From Acanthaster planci (lineage: Eukaryota > Echinodermata > Asteroidea > Valvatida > Acanthasteridae): a stretch of 64,000 nucleotides of DNA. Positions within the stretch are counted from its first letter, which is position 1. Each line of letters opens with the position of its first letter. The stretch lies in contig NW_019091373.1 in assembly GCF_001949145.1 (NCBI RefSeq), forward strand, positions 2,639,572 to 2,703,571, written 5' to 3'. Position numbers and translations under genes: made by a program. The notes under the pieces were generated by a model. It had not been told where the DNA came from and did not search any database. It saw only the letters and a program-made list of their open reading frames with translations. Positions 17,331 to 28,900 of this stretch are shown in pieces.

Positions 17331-20300
17331 CTGTAAATGGCGATTTAAGTGGGCTGTGATATTTTGACTACAAATTTCAGGCATGCAGGAAAAAAAAAGT
17401 GGTAAGAAAATAAAAAACAACAAAACAGACCAGGTTTATTGGAATAACACTTGTAGCCCCATTTTAACCAAATGCTGCCAGGTTTAATTTGAAGTTGTAT
17501 GACGTTTCCTGAGGAATTTTCAAGATTTTCTGTTTTCAAAATTCTTCAAAAATTCATAACTTCATTTACTGGACGCTTACACCCACATGAATGACTGTCT
17601 GGTGGCTACTCTAATCTGACAGACAACATCTATTGACACCCGAGTATTTCAGCCAGGCCTGCCACCTTAAGAGAGCCCAGATTGTGCGGTGTTGCATATT
17701 TCTCTTTTGTTCCCGAAACTGGCCCAGTGCGCTGCTGGCATCTTTTCAAATGCGGACCAGATAAGTGTGCAGCGGTATTGTATTGCTCATCCCTGGAGCG
17801 CTTTTGTCCCCAGTGGTAATCCGCCCACGCTGAATGCCACGAACAGTGGTATAATCATTCAAAACAATAACAGATTTCCTTTGCTGTTGACAACTGAAAA
17901 AATGTTGGCAATTCCCAGCAGCCCGGTCTTTTGTTACAAGGCCAAGCTCCTTTGTCCGATTTCAGGCACCCTGGCTACAAACCCAAGGTACCCGGTACCG
18001 GGCACCCCAGCATGAAGTAAGTGGTTAAGGGCCTCATATATAAAGACAGCAGCAAAGTAAAACAACCACAGCATCCTTGAGGCTTGTGGCAGATCTTTCT
18101 CTTACTTGCCTTCCCTCTCCCAAGGGCTTCTGATGGGTGCAAAATTATCCTTTGGTTGAGAAATCTCCAAAACCCAAGCACTGATATTTCAATGATGCAC
18201 ATTTTATAAATACGATTTAGCAATCCCAGCCATGTAGAAATTCATCTTTTTAGTTTACTTTGGAAAGACTTTTTTCAGCCATAAGGAATGGTTTTGAACA
18301 TCTTTACTTGATTCAGACCAGTGCAGTCCAATAACTTCAGCCACGGGTGTAAATCCCTTCTCCATTGACTCTTCGTGATGAGAAAAAAGTTGAAGCGGAT
18401 TGTGAAGAATTTTTCGGACTTCCCGACAACAAAAATGTATTAAGTATCACCCAAAATGCGAGAACATTAAAAAATTCCCAGAAATATGATGTGCTGATAG
18501 AAGATTCTGCAGGAATGAAGTACATGTTACAGGCTATGTAATCGTTTCATGAACGTTGCGACCCCCCCTCCCAATATAGTGTCAAATGGTGCCCTCAACC
18601 TTTATTTCATGGCTGGGCAAAAATCCGTCCCCCCCCCATTTCCAGCAGGGATTTACACCACTTTCTTCAGACATTTGCGCAAAGTCATTGCTCAAAAAGT
18701 TCTTACTGCTTTGCAGGTTTTCTCCTGTGGCTATGCCTTCTTGGATTATCTGTGGCCCTTCTGTTGAAGCAAAGAGACTCCAATCACTAACCACCACACG
18801 GTTCAGTTCTTTTTAAAAAGACTTCAAAATCAGGGCCAAAAATACGGAATTGTGTGAACGAATTTTTGGTTTTTCTCTTTTTTAATTTGAGTTAACGTGG
18901 ATAACATGTATGTTGTGGATGACACCAAATTATAAGTCAACCAAATGTACTCCAACAAACAAAACTTCTTGTCAGGCCAAACAGCTTGGTGGGTAAAATG
19001 CCTGAGAGGAGGCACTTACCGTTGGTCGTATTGGAAAACCAGCTCCCTTTTGATAGCATCAAGCTTGCTGCTGTAAATAGTTGGTTTAACTCCATAGTGA
19101 TTCTTGGCATAAACACCAAGGTATGTAAACAGGTCCGCCTTGTACGTCATGTTCTTGCAGAACCCAAGACTGCGGATACCCTTCTCAAGACGACGCACTG
19201 CCTCGACGTCAGTAAAGTCGGAATTGTAGATGCAAATCACATGTGACCTGTGTCTGTCATTACGGACACTGACTTTTGCAGAAATGCCCAGTTTGCCTTC
19301 TAGGACGGCCCTGGCTACCTTACTCCACAGTTCATCAACTGCATTACCTGTTTCTGCAAACAGCAACCATTTACCTACCAAGCATCTGAACAAGAAAAAA
19401 TGTAGTCATATAATGTGGTTAGCACTGTCCATAAAGTGCTTACTCACAGAGGAGGAGGGCGTCCAGTTGGCAACGCATGCATACGCGGGCAGAGTACTAC
19501 TCATGTCAGCTTTAACATATCAGAAAAATCACATATTCAATGGGGAAACCACATGTTGAAATATAGATGTTACTGAGACTAAAAATGCTATGGGGATCAA
19601 TTTTTGTCCTCGCAATGCCGTTCCCACTTTCCTAATGATAGGAATTGTCCTTTTGATGTGGGGAAGAGAAAGACCTACCCATTGTAACACTCTTAAATGC
19701 ATACCTTTCTCCCATTATCGTATCATTAACCCTAACAGTCCTCAATCCTTTACCTGTTGGAGGACTGAGGACTGTTAGGGTCAACATTGCAATGGGTCAA
19801 ATGAAAGAGAAACATAGATGGAATGTGCACGTGTATTAGGGAAGGGGTATGACCCACTGTAGATGCCACAGTGTATACAGGACTGGGGGGGAGGTCTAAA
19901 AATTGTGTTTTGTGCTTACACGTACATGGGTCGCCCCTTACAGGTTGTTACAGAAAAAATGAACACTTTTGGTTGTAACAATACGAAAATTACAAATAAC
20001 ACCAAAAATTACAAATAAAAATACCTTGCCTCTAGCCCCCCCGCTGTAACATGACAAGTCAATCACAAGTTACACGTAACACAATCTCAAACATTAATGC
20101 ACTAGCTATTGGAATGTCATGTGACATGTAAGGGTAATCATTTGTCGCTGTCCAATCACTTTCACTTGTCATTTGACTTTGTTTGTGACTCGACTTGCAA
20201 CTGGCTGAATTGGCCTGTCACTAATATGTAATTGACCTTTCAGAAAGATTCCGCTGGAATCGACATGCCAGCCCCTTCAACTTGTATACTTAAGGTCACT

Positions 20301-22756
20301 GTAGCCAGTAAGCAGTTTGCAGCAAGTTTTGTATTTTGACTTGGGCTCAAAAGTTATTCATGACTGGGCATAAATGCACTTGGCTTAATCGGCCAGGCAC
20401 ATATTTGTTCCCTGCAATTTGTAGGTAGTCAAAGTCAAAAAAGGTTTTAAAATAACACATTTGCAATGATTGTGTGCAGCAATATCACTTCATTTTTAAA
20501 ACCTCCCTCTAGCCAGGTTATGGTGTGTTCCTCTTGTGAGCAGCCATAAACAAAATCTCCTTTCATGCAGATCGATGTGAACTTGGCGCATACTGCGTGA
20601 GGTGCTTTGGTCAACTGTTGAAGTGTGACTGGCTCTTGACCAGTGGGAATGGCTAAACTGCCTCAGGTATTGGTGAATACTTCTTTAAAAACTGTTTGGG
20701 ATTATGAATTTCAGACCTTTGTGCCTTTGCAAACTGACAGATGGCCTCATGGGTAGGTCTCATGGTGGCGCACAGTTCCTCCCATGCTGTGTACATGTCT
20801 AGACAACTTGCTTCCCCGTCTTCCTGCTCGTCAGAGACCAATTCCTCATTTTGGTCATCGTCAGAGTTGCTGTCAGGCAGGTCTGCAGCCTGGTCTGCAG
20901 CCTGGGTATTCATCTTTGAATGTCGAACACAAATCCAGTTATGACCATCCAAGCTTTTGAGAGTAAGGGAAAATTATGAGAATGAAATTGGGTATGTTGG
21001 GGGTTCGGGTCACATAACAAACAATGGCATGACCAAAAGGGAGAAGTATGGGATGTGCCACCTTCCTCCCCCCCACTTCCAAATATTCTCCCCTCAGAAA
21101 GAGAAGAATCAAAAGAGATTTGCATTGTATAGACAGCCTGCAACATGGGTCCTCATGGTTAGTACACGTACACATAGGTCTTAGTGACCTATGACCCCTT
21201 GTTCTCCGGATATACATGTGAACTGAACTGAAATATCAGGCAAGGTAGATCATGCAACCCTTTCTATAAAAATACACATTCTTTGACTGTTGACCAGACT
21301 AGTAACTGCTGCCCTGCTCCAGAAAATAAGCCATAAACAAAAATCCATTAATTTGACATTGACTCGACATGTTGATTGGTACAAGTCTCAACCGATCATT
21401 TCCTGCTTATATTTGTACTATCTTTGACAGTTACAGTGTATTTTGGAGGTGTAATGATATAACTGCAATGAGGAAAGAACAAATCAGCTGATCCCATTAA
21501 TAAAAAGCCTAATGTCTAATAACCTGCATGCTTTCAATACCGGTACCTGGAAATCTTGGATGGGGCTTTTTCTGTCAGGAAAGTATCAAGATTCTCAGTG
21601 GATGGGTCGAATATAATCCAGGGCTGGCCCATTCTCTGTTCAAACACAACAAAGCAAACAACATATACACCAAAATTAATGATGTGTATAACAGAAACTT
21701 CTACTGCATAATATTCTAATACAAAGCCAACCATGAATCAAGCACCTTCCTCCAGGAATACATATGAAATTAGTGCGGTTGGTTAAAATGAGCAAAGGGT
21801 CCCAGAAGTGTACTCCTGTTGAAAGTCATCATAATCTCATATGCAATTGCAGGATATTTCATTTTCTTTTCCTGATTTGTGGCTCTGGAGGATTTGTTTT
21901 AAGGGAGATCACTGCACCAGGTTTGTATCTCCTGTAAGTCCGATCTCGTCGGTACAAAATCACAAAAAAAAACATTAGCACAGAACCTGTATACTAAAGT
22001 TTTCACAATGAAATTTACACTGCTAATGCCTAAGTCTGTATAGATGCCAGATGATGATCCCTAATTTTGCCATAGAAGTTAGAGTGATTGCGCATCATGT
22101 TTTCTTTTAAAGGACTATTACTGAGTACCAACTGTAAGAGGTCATATCAAAGTCTGGTGGATTTTCATAGTAAATGGCAACATCAGGGACTTGGCAACAA
22201 TCAGGCATGGAACTTGGACTTTGACAAAAAGACAAAGAAATTCCAATCTTTACAAGACTTTGTACAGTGTTTTCAATTGTCAATGTAGAAGTTTGAAGTG
22301 AAAAAATGAGGAAATCAGCTAATCTGCGTGGCCACTGTCACGATGGGATGGTCACACGGTGGCCAACTCTCGTTCAAAGTTTCATTTTCAAAGTGAACGT
22401 CGAAGTGCCCTCTACTTCAAGTATTCTCTAAAATTCAGTTGAATACCTACGTCGTCCTGCTTGTAGTTTCCTTTGTTTAGCTTATAGTACACTTGAGTAA
22501 AACAAGGGAAAATAAGGTTTTTCTGACTAACAATCATACAACTTATGCTGTTGTGGATTGCAACTTAAATCATGCCTTCATGGATGCTTAAAAATTAAAC
22601 GCAAGTTTGATTTTTGCGGCAAAAGGGAAATCCCCAGCGTGTTTGTTCGCAGAAAACATTCTTTACTCTAATAACGCGTGGACAGGAAAAGAATTCAGCC
22701 GCCAGCCGCGCTTGTTCCGACTTCATAACCAACGCAGGGTTCATGCCATCACGCAT
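17183..22756 (-). CDS. C11orf68: UPF0696/DUF1917 (BLES03-like) protein with a C-terminal PIP-box tail
   Basis: Five minus-strand exons are 22756-22667, 21635-21547, 20953-20717, 19385-19020 and 17330-17183. The joins have phases 0, 2, 2 and 2 and give about 309 residues. The core matches the UPF0696 (human C11orf68/BLES03) family in order: QPWIIFDPSTENLDTFL, then HNWICV, then an acidic insert (DSNSDDDQNEELVSDEQEDGE), then YTAWEELCATMRPTHEAI, GKWLLF, VARAVLEGKLG..AKVS, YNSDFTDVEAVRRLEKGIRSLG and YKADLFTYLGVYAKN..GVKPTIYSS. The family fold is related to eIF4E; its function is not established. After the core, the last exon adds a polar tail with QRKMTDFF (residues about 269-276), an exact PIP-box pattern, plus basic patches KRKH and KLPKR. 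The human protein, as I recall it, ends soon after the core. The first exon is the least certain. One piggyBac-like MITE sits in the last intron. Confidence 0.88.
17464..18028 (+). mobile_element. TTAA-flanked (piggyBac-like) MITE, copy 2
   Basis: 565 bp in the last intron of the UPF0696-like gene. It begins TTAACCAAATGCTGCC and ends AGCATGAAGTAAGTGGTTAA. The reverse of its right end (TTAACCACTT..CATGC) matches the left end of copy 3, defining the terminal inverted repeat. Internal blocks match copy 1, including ATTTTCAAGATTTTC, TATTTCAGCCAGGCCT and GGCAATTCCCAGCAGC. There is no open reading frame of note. Confidence 0.8.
19020..19385 (-). CDS. C11orf68: UPF0696-like gene, core domain exon
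   Basis: Acceptor CTTGTTCAG| precedes 1 nt, 121 codons and 2 nt, then donor CAACG|gtaagt. It encodes CLVGKWLLFAETGNAVDELW through GVYAKNHYGVKPTIYSS and the start of the tail. This is the most conserved part of DUF1917. Confidence 0.93.
19729..19781. repeat. Inverted repeat / hairpin, 22-bp arms
   Basis: The arm ACCCTAACAGTCCTCAATCC (19729-19748, continuing TT) pairs with 19760-19781 (GAGGACTGAGGACTGTTAGG then GT) across a 9-nt loop, with about 20 of 22 paired. Shorter flanking matches (CCCATTG / CAATGGG) extend it outward, suggesting a small foldback element. Confidence 0.7.
20717..20953 (-). CDS. C11orf68: UPF0696-like gene, third exon (acidic linker)
   Basis: Acceptor CTCAAAAG| precedes 1 nt, 78 codons and 2 nt, then donor CAAAG|gtctga. 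It encodes LDGHNWICVRHSK, an Asp/Glu-rich stretch, then LDMYTAWEELCATMRPTHEAICQFAKAQ. The donor restores the family junction AKAQ(R)-CLVGKWLL. The frame stays open past the donor to about 20653, which would give a wrong C-terminus if read through. Confidence 0.85.
21547..21635 (-). CDS. C11orf68: UPF0696-like gene, second exon
   Basis: Acceptor GTTTGAACAG| precedes 29 codons plus 2 nt, then donor TTCCAG|gtaccg. It encodes RMGQPWIIFDPSTENLDTFL..KAPSKIS. This corresponds to the human family segment DPWLVFD..LDAWLAKYP. Confidence 0.75.
22667..22756 (-). CDS. C11orf68: UPF0696-like gene, candidate first coding exon
   Basis: An ATG at 22756 opens 30 codons (MRDGMNPALVMKSEQARLAA, then EFFSCPRVIR) up to AGA|gtaaag in phase 0, as the next exon needs. 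The N-terminus is poorly conserved in this family, so support comes from phase, spacing and a faint LAAE-type resemblance. An upstream in-frame TAA lies near 22815. Confidence 0.5.
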
Positions 22757-23553
22757 GGGGCCAGGGATGAGGAGCGAACCTAGCGTACGCCCTCCCCGAA
22801 TATTTTGTATTTGTTAAAACGAGGGCTTGATTTTATTTCCATTTTTGCTATTTCTTCTACTGTTATTTTGTTAACTGGTTATTTAATTAATGTAAAGACA
22901 AGTATTTGCTCTCGGATGAGCAAATATTCCACTCGTATGCCCGAGTTTCAACCATACACACACAAAACTTTAATGAATTCTTGAAATTGTAGCTGTGCAG
23001 GAGATACAAAATATTAATTCATTAATTTAAAAAAGAATATATATAAATCAAAAAAGGAACTTCGTTCATATTTGAACGGATAGGGGATGTTTGTGCGTTG
23101 CTTCATGTTTTGTGCTGGAACTGAATGATTCAGGGCAACAAGTGTTTATGCTTACAGTTTTAGCTCCCGTCAAATAAATAAAAGCAATAAAAGCTAACTT
23201 GCACCACTCTGCCTGATTTTTTTTTACATTCCACCCGTTTGTATTCGGATCCGACCTCTACTTTACACAAATATTATCATCATCCTCACGAGAGTGAAAT
23301 TTTTACACAATTCAAGAGCCACGGCTTCCGCGCCGGCCCGCACCGGTGTTTTAGTTGGCTCTGTGCTCACCGTCCGCCCCGTGACAATGAAAGAACTTGA
23401 ATAGCCTACCAGCGGCAATTTTTTTAAAGAATTCAAATGACCCCATTGTGTCCTTTCTGCTCAGTTTCACGTCACAGGGGGACTGAAAGACGCTCGTCTC
23501 CATTGCCGAGAAAAATGGGGAAACTGGGGGGGGGGGAAATTCGCCGGTTTCCG

Positions 23554-23626
23554 CATGACATGCCTTGGAATCGAACCTACATTGTTTATGGTTTTTCTTT
23601 TACGGCGTGGCACTAGACCATTTTGA
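23554..23626 (-). repeat. tRNA-like (SINE head or tRNA pseudogene)
   Basis: On the minus strand a TGGTCTAGTGCCACG A box (23605-23620) is followed, after normal tRNA spacing, by an excellent B box GGTTCGATTCCA (23566-23577). The would-be acceptor-stem ends do not pair, so a working tRNA is unlikely. A tRNA-derived SINE head is the simplest reading. Confidence 0.5.
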
Positions 23627-23660
23627 ATGGGGGGGGCGTGCCACGTGAAATTTGCAGGCT

Positions 23661-23763
23661 GACCATCATGCACCTTTTTCATCTTCATTCTCCGTTCTTC
23701 GTTTTTTAAATTTTGACCATCATGCACCTTTTTTTCATCTTCATTCTCCGTTTTTTAAATTTT
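23661..23763. repeat. Tandem duplication, about 50-bp unit
   Basis: GACCATCATGCACCTTTTTC and what follows (23661-23714) is repeated at 23715-23763. The second unit lacks an internal CTTCG-type segment and has a longer T run. It lies beside the tRNA-like element. Confidence 0.85.
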
Positions 23764-24159
23764 GCCGATAGACCATGATTTTGACGACAAAACTAACCGG
23801 GGGGGGGGTGACACCCCTGGCATCCCTGGCGCTCTGCTCATGACGCCTGTGTTGGTTCTGTCTGCTACTGTTGAGCACTTTTCTATGCTCCCAAGACAAA
23901 AGCTACAACTACATTGGTGCTTGTAAACTTCGTTGCACTAATTCCGTTTTGTTTTAGTTTTAAAGTCAATTACAGTCGAGCTGGGTTGATCAGCTGAATT
24001 AAACTCTGAATCATCATGGTCCCTCCAAGTCAGAACATAACATGAATATTCATTTGAAACTATTATAGTAGAGGGGACTTGACTTGGGGATCTCCGCCAT
24101 TACGCTAGTTGCATCATAGCTGGTGCTTTATTAGGCTGCATCCGAATCTCTTTTCTAGA

Positions 24160-24220
24160 GCTAGGTCTAGGTCTTCGCTCCATTGGAAATGCGTGGCGAC
24201 GCGTAGACGATAGACCTAGC
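24160..24220. repeat. Inverted repeat next to an ambiguous base
   Basis: GCTAGGTCTA (24160-24169) pairs with TAGACCTAGC (24211-24220) around a 41-nt loop. The only isolated N of the window, at 24221, directly follows the right arm. Confidence 0.6.
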
Positions 24221-25712
24221 NAAGCCCGTTTCGGACATGGCGCATGTGGGATTTCTTTCACCGTTGATGCTTAGGGCGCCCCCAATAACACCGCGCGCTC
24301 CCTACTATGGTTGGTACACGATCGAAAACATTGGATGTTTTGAGCGCGACTCGTAGTCGAACTGAACAATGGAATAGACAGCCAGAGTTGACATATTTTT
24401 CAATTTCCATGTAAAATTCAACAGAACTTGTATTTATTATTCTTAGCCTGAATGCATTGCGCGTAACTGTATGCAACCTCTAAATTGTATTATCTTGGAT
24501 GCAAAATTGCAGAGATAGACACACCATGCACCATTTACATCGCTGAGTCCCCGTTGTACGGTGACAACCATACACTTGTGAACTTGGCATCTGAACTTGA
24601 AAGTTGTATTTTTGTAAGCCCTGGACATTATCAGAGTGCGCTTATGCCATCACAATGAAATAATGGTTTAGTCAAAGCACTAGACATATCCAGTCATTAT
24701 AAAACTACCACCTATATGACGGACTTCTTCACGATAAAGCTTAAATCTAATAATAATTATAAATTGCAACATTGCACCGACCGGCATTAGTCTGCAGCTA
24801 GCAATCTTAATCCGAGCACTCTTAAAATTGGCAAACATTAAAAAAAGAAGAAAGATTTGCTTTCCTCCCATGGTCTTAAAACCAGTGGATACTGAGTCGC
24901 AAATAACAAGATAGAGCAGTGCCGAATGTGCAGCATCTTTGAGTGGTTACATTTCCGAACACCCGAAGTCAGAATCACCACTGCGGGTGAAGCACTTCAC
25001 GAAGCTTGGGAAAAACAGTCTCCTCCATTCTGTATGATCACTTCGGCCCTCAAAAGGCAAAATGGGTGTCACTTGGATTTTGTTGTTTTGAGGGGAAGTC
25101 ATTTTCAGAGTAAGTTTGGGGGCCATGGTTTCGTTTTAGTCCGAGGCCAGCCGTGCCCATTGATCTACAGAGCTCAGTGATAGGCCCTACATTTCAAAGA
25201 TAGCCCCCGGGTATGATCTTGTACAAAGTTTAGTTTATTTAATTCAAATAAGCAGACAAAGAGTCAATATTGAAATAGGTCGTTTTAACCAAATAATTGT
25301 TTTCACGTCCGTGGTAAAATTGAGTAACTGGTTGAAATTTATTTCAATAACCAATCATTTTACTGAGTGTTCACAGATTTGTTTACAATACGGGGAGAAA
25401 ATACTTTAATTGATTGGAAATGAGAAAAATTACATGGCCTTAAAATGTCAATCAGATTTTTCTCTAAATCCATTTTCCTGTTTGTTCATGTCGGCCTACA
25501 TCACACCCTCCTAAGACTCGCACCCTTTTGCTTGGCCCCTAAAGGTGCCAAAACGCGTTGGAAAACATGACTGGTACACTCGAATTCGAACGTGTATGTC
25601 CATGCGTCTTTTGAATGTGTACCAGTTAAATTGTCGAAGCCTGGAGTTTTCCTGTGTGATTTCGTGTTGTGCGCGTAGAGCGCTAGCGCGGGTTGCCTGA
25701 TGGGGCCTTAGC

Positions 25713-25720
25713 TTTATATA
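25713..25720 (+). promoter_or_regulatory. Candidate TATA box of the ASPP gene
   Basis: TTTATATA lies about 30 bp before a CpG-containing stretch and about 180 bp before the tentative first ASPP coding exon. The surrounding 25480-26050 is CpG-richer than most of the window. This is inference from position only; no transcript data are available. Confidence 0.3.
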
Positions 25721-25894
25721 CAGTACATAGAGGACGCGACATGTACAGTACATGTACGTACGTGTACGTATGCGACACTCAGCGGACGGATCGTCGCCGT
25801 AGTGTTGTGTACCTTGCTTGCAAGAAATTGTTTTACTGGTGCAAAACTTTGCGTGAATTTAAGCAATGGAAGACTTGGCATCTGTTCAGTAGTT

Positions 25895-25918
25895 ATGGCA
25901 CATCTTCCTAGTACACAG
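25895..25918 (+). CDS. TP53BP2: Tentative first ASPP coding exon
   Basis: ATG GCA CAT CTT CCT AGT ACA CAG, then gtaggt, gives MAHLPSTQ in phase 0, as the exon at 31619 requires. It sits in a CpG-containing stretch downstream of a TATA-like box. An eight-codon upstream ORF (ATG at 25866, stop TAG) precedes it. Vertebrate ASPP1/2 also have a very short coding first exon ahead of the corresponding methionine, from memory. The alternative is a non-coding first exon with initiation at the ATG at 31619. Confidence 0.35.
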
Positions 25919-28900
25919 GTAGGTTGTGATCACATTACAACCCTTCCTTTCGCAAACGGTAACCTGCTTCTTCTCCATGCTTGGTTCAACGTTAAGTTAT
26001 GTCTAGGTGGTTGTCACGCGACGCTTTACGGACGCTGCGCTAGAACTTAGAAGCCGATGAGACTGGTCTGGAAATGTGGGGTTTTTATTTGAATACCTCA
26101 ATAATTTCACTGCTTATTTTGACTTTTTGGGACATTTTATTACTTTCAGATGGCTATTAACTTTTTACTGTGGAGAAAAATTAGTGATGTCCGCATTATA
26201 AGCTTAGCTAGCCTACTCATTCATGTCTCCATTAGGGCAGGAAATTAGGCCTACTTTTCGTCGAAAACGTGTAGGCCTATACTATAGGCCCTAAATTGTA
26301 CTTGAATTTGAGGCTTATTTGAAGAGATTGTGGTGAGTCAGGTTGAAATCTCATGCATGATGATAGACCATAGAAGTTGTGTGCTTTTTTGCAATTAACT
26401 TCAACTTGTCATAGAAGTTGGCATGTTGGAAAAGATACTGCTACTTTGATTGTAATAACTAGGTCTAATATGAGCTGTTAAAAGCTGTAGGATGAACGTT
26501 TTTTGGAAAAGAATAAAATTGTGAAAAATGACCATGCCAGGTTCATGGGGAGGGGGCGATGATGATAAATGCTAACCCCCTCCCCATACAAAAACATGTT
26601 GATATCATCCAGGACCTTCTCCTGAACTGGAACAGGTGTGGACGTGTGTTCCTGTTATGTGATTACAAACATACATGTACAGTTTGTACAGGTTTGTACA
26701 TGTATGTATTAGCTTAATCTTAAATGGTCAGTAAGCAATGGACTAAGCCTTACCCTCATATTTGCAAAGTGTCTTCATCTGTGCAAAACAACGAATGGTA
26801 TGATGGGATTTTTTTTTTGTAATAATCCTAACCTTCCCAAATCCTCCTTGGATAAGTGGCGGATTTTGAGGGATTTGTGCTACGTGTATGCTGCAAAAAT
26901 GAGTGGTTGATTTCGAAGGATGCATTGGTTCAAGGTCTTGGGGCAGAACTTGTTGTCATCCTCAGCCATGATTAAGGTAGGCTACCTCCATGGCCATGGG
27001 TTTTGTCTTGTCTGCCACGCTCCCAGCAGGGAGGCTCCCATGAAGTGTAATGGACGACCATGGAGGAAGGAACCCCAGAGTTTCAGGGGATCCTCTTTAT
27101 ACTTAATGCTGTGGAGAAAATGTGTTTAATTCCTCCATGGCTACCGAAGTAGGCCTAGACCTACTAACTTGGGGTGTTAAAACCAGAACTGCTTCTTCAC
27201 ATTTTGGACTTACAGTGTATATATGATTGATCAAGTCCAAAATTTGAAAAAAAGAAGTTATAACGCCCCAGTTAGTGGGTCTAAGTTACTTGCAGAACTG
27301 TGAAAATCAGAGTTTTACTCACTAATCTCCCGTTTCCTACCCGACAATGATCGCACTGCACTGTACACTTTGATGCCTCACATCATGCACATGTGGGAGT
27401 GGCTGCAGGTCAATGGCTGAGATAACTCCCCACGTCAGTTTGCCCATTTTGGAGGGGGGGGAATCTTGTTTGTATTACTGCCTAGCTGTTTTACTGGACT
27501 GATACCAGCACGATGCTCACTACATGCTGTGCTACGTAGCTTTAGCTGTGTGGCTGTGACCTGTACTTTACTGGTACTCCCCCCCCCCCCCCNNNNNNNN
27601 NNNNNNNNNNNNNNNNNNNNNNNNNNNNNNNNNNNNNNNNNNNNNNNNNNNNNNNNNNNNNNNNNNNNNNNNNNNNNNNNNNNNNNNNNNNNNNNNNNNN
27701 NNNNNNNNNNNNNNNNNNNNNNNNNNNNNNNNNNNNNNNNNNNNNNNNNNNNNNNNNNNNNNNNNNNNNNNNNNNNNNNNNNNNNNNNNNNNNNNNNNNN
27801 NNNNNNNNNNNNNNNNNNNNNNNNNNNNNNNNNNNNNNNNNNNNNNNNNNNNNNNNNNNNNNNNNNNNNNNNNNNNNNNNNNNNNNNNNNNNNNNNNNNN
27901 NNNNNNNNNNNNNNNNNNNNNNNNNNNNNNNNNNNNNNNNNNNNNNNNNNNNNNNNNNNNNNNNNNNNNNNNNNNNNNNNNNNNNNNNNNNNNNNNNNNN
28001 NNNNNNNNNNNNNNNNNNNNNNNNNNNNNNNNNNNNNNNNNNNNNNNNNNNNNNNNNNNNNNNNNNNNNNNNNNNNNNNNNNNNNNNNNNNNNNNNNNNN
28101 NNNNNNNNNNNNNNNNNNNNNNNNNNNNNNNNNNNNNNNNNNNNNNNNNNNNNNNNNNNNNNNNNNNNNNNNNNNNNNNNNNNNNNNNNNNNNNNNNNNN
28201 NNNNNNNNNNNNNNNNNNNNNNNNNNNNNNNNNNNNNNNNNTGTGACCTGTGCTTTACTGTTACTCCCCCCCCCCCCCCGAAAATGAATTTGCATCACTG
28301 GTTACTTACCTTAGAGGCTGGATTAAAAAACAAAGAAGGGCTGCAAGTCACACGGAGTAGTGACTTGCAGGAATAGCTGGAGGATTTTGAAGGACTGAGG
28401 CAGTATTATCCCTTACAAGGAGTGCATACAAGAAGTGCATGGACCTACAATGTAGAGATTGTGGAGGATTGATGTTGTATCCAAGTTTTAACTGGAGGCA
28501 ATTAACTGGAGAAATTTTGCTGGACTGAGGTCCCCTCCTTGCATAAATGCCCAGGGAGTTGGGGCTAAAGATACATGTGTGTATCCCAATTACTGCCCTG
28601 CAATAACAAATACGTTCTGATAGAAACTGGTTAGTCCACTTCCCTGGGACAGTGACCGAGCATAAGATACTCATTTTAAAAAAATGTATCAGTCAAGCGA
28701 CGATGGTCCTTTGCCTACAAAATAGAATGAAATGTACAGGTAACAGTTGAAAGCAGTTGCTGTGTCGGTAAATAAACACCAGGAAGAACTGATTATTTGA
28801 AATGATAACTAACCGGGCTGATTCAATTACATTCTGGTGTCAGTTTGGACCATCCATCTCTGGTCATGCATGGCTATGCTGTAAATCAACACCTCGCAAA

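Larger units (their letters stand above)
22757..25710. other. Divergent intergenic region between the UPF0696-like and ASPP genes
   Basis: The flanking genes point away from each other, so both promoters probably lie here. CpG dinucleotides are clearly more frequent near 22600-22800, 23320-23390 and 24180-24310 than in the surrounding DNA. I could not place a TATA box or start site for the UPF0696-like gene. An open frame at 24926-25180 (+) is unrecognised. Confidence 0.5.

Noticed and set aside
20653-20716. Read-through C-terminus of the third UPF0696 exon frame
   Set aside because: The donor at 20717 restores the conserved family junction with exact phase; the extension has no family match.
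27435-28298. Long open frames of 273 and 287 codons on both strands
   Set aside because: They run through 649 unresolved N bases; the real sequence on either side is a short poly-C-flanked repeat.
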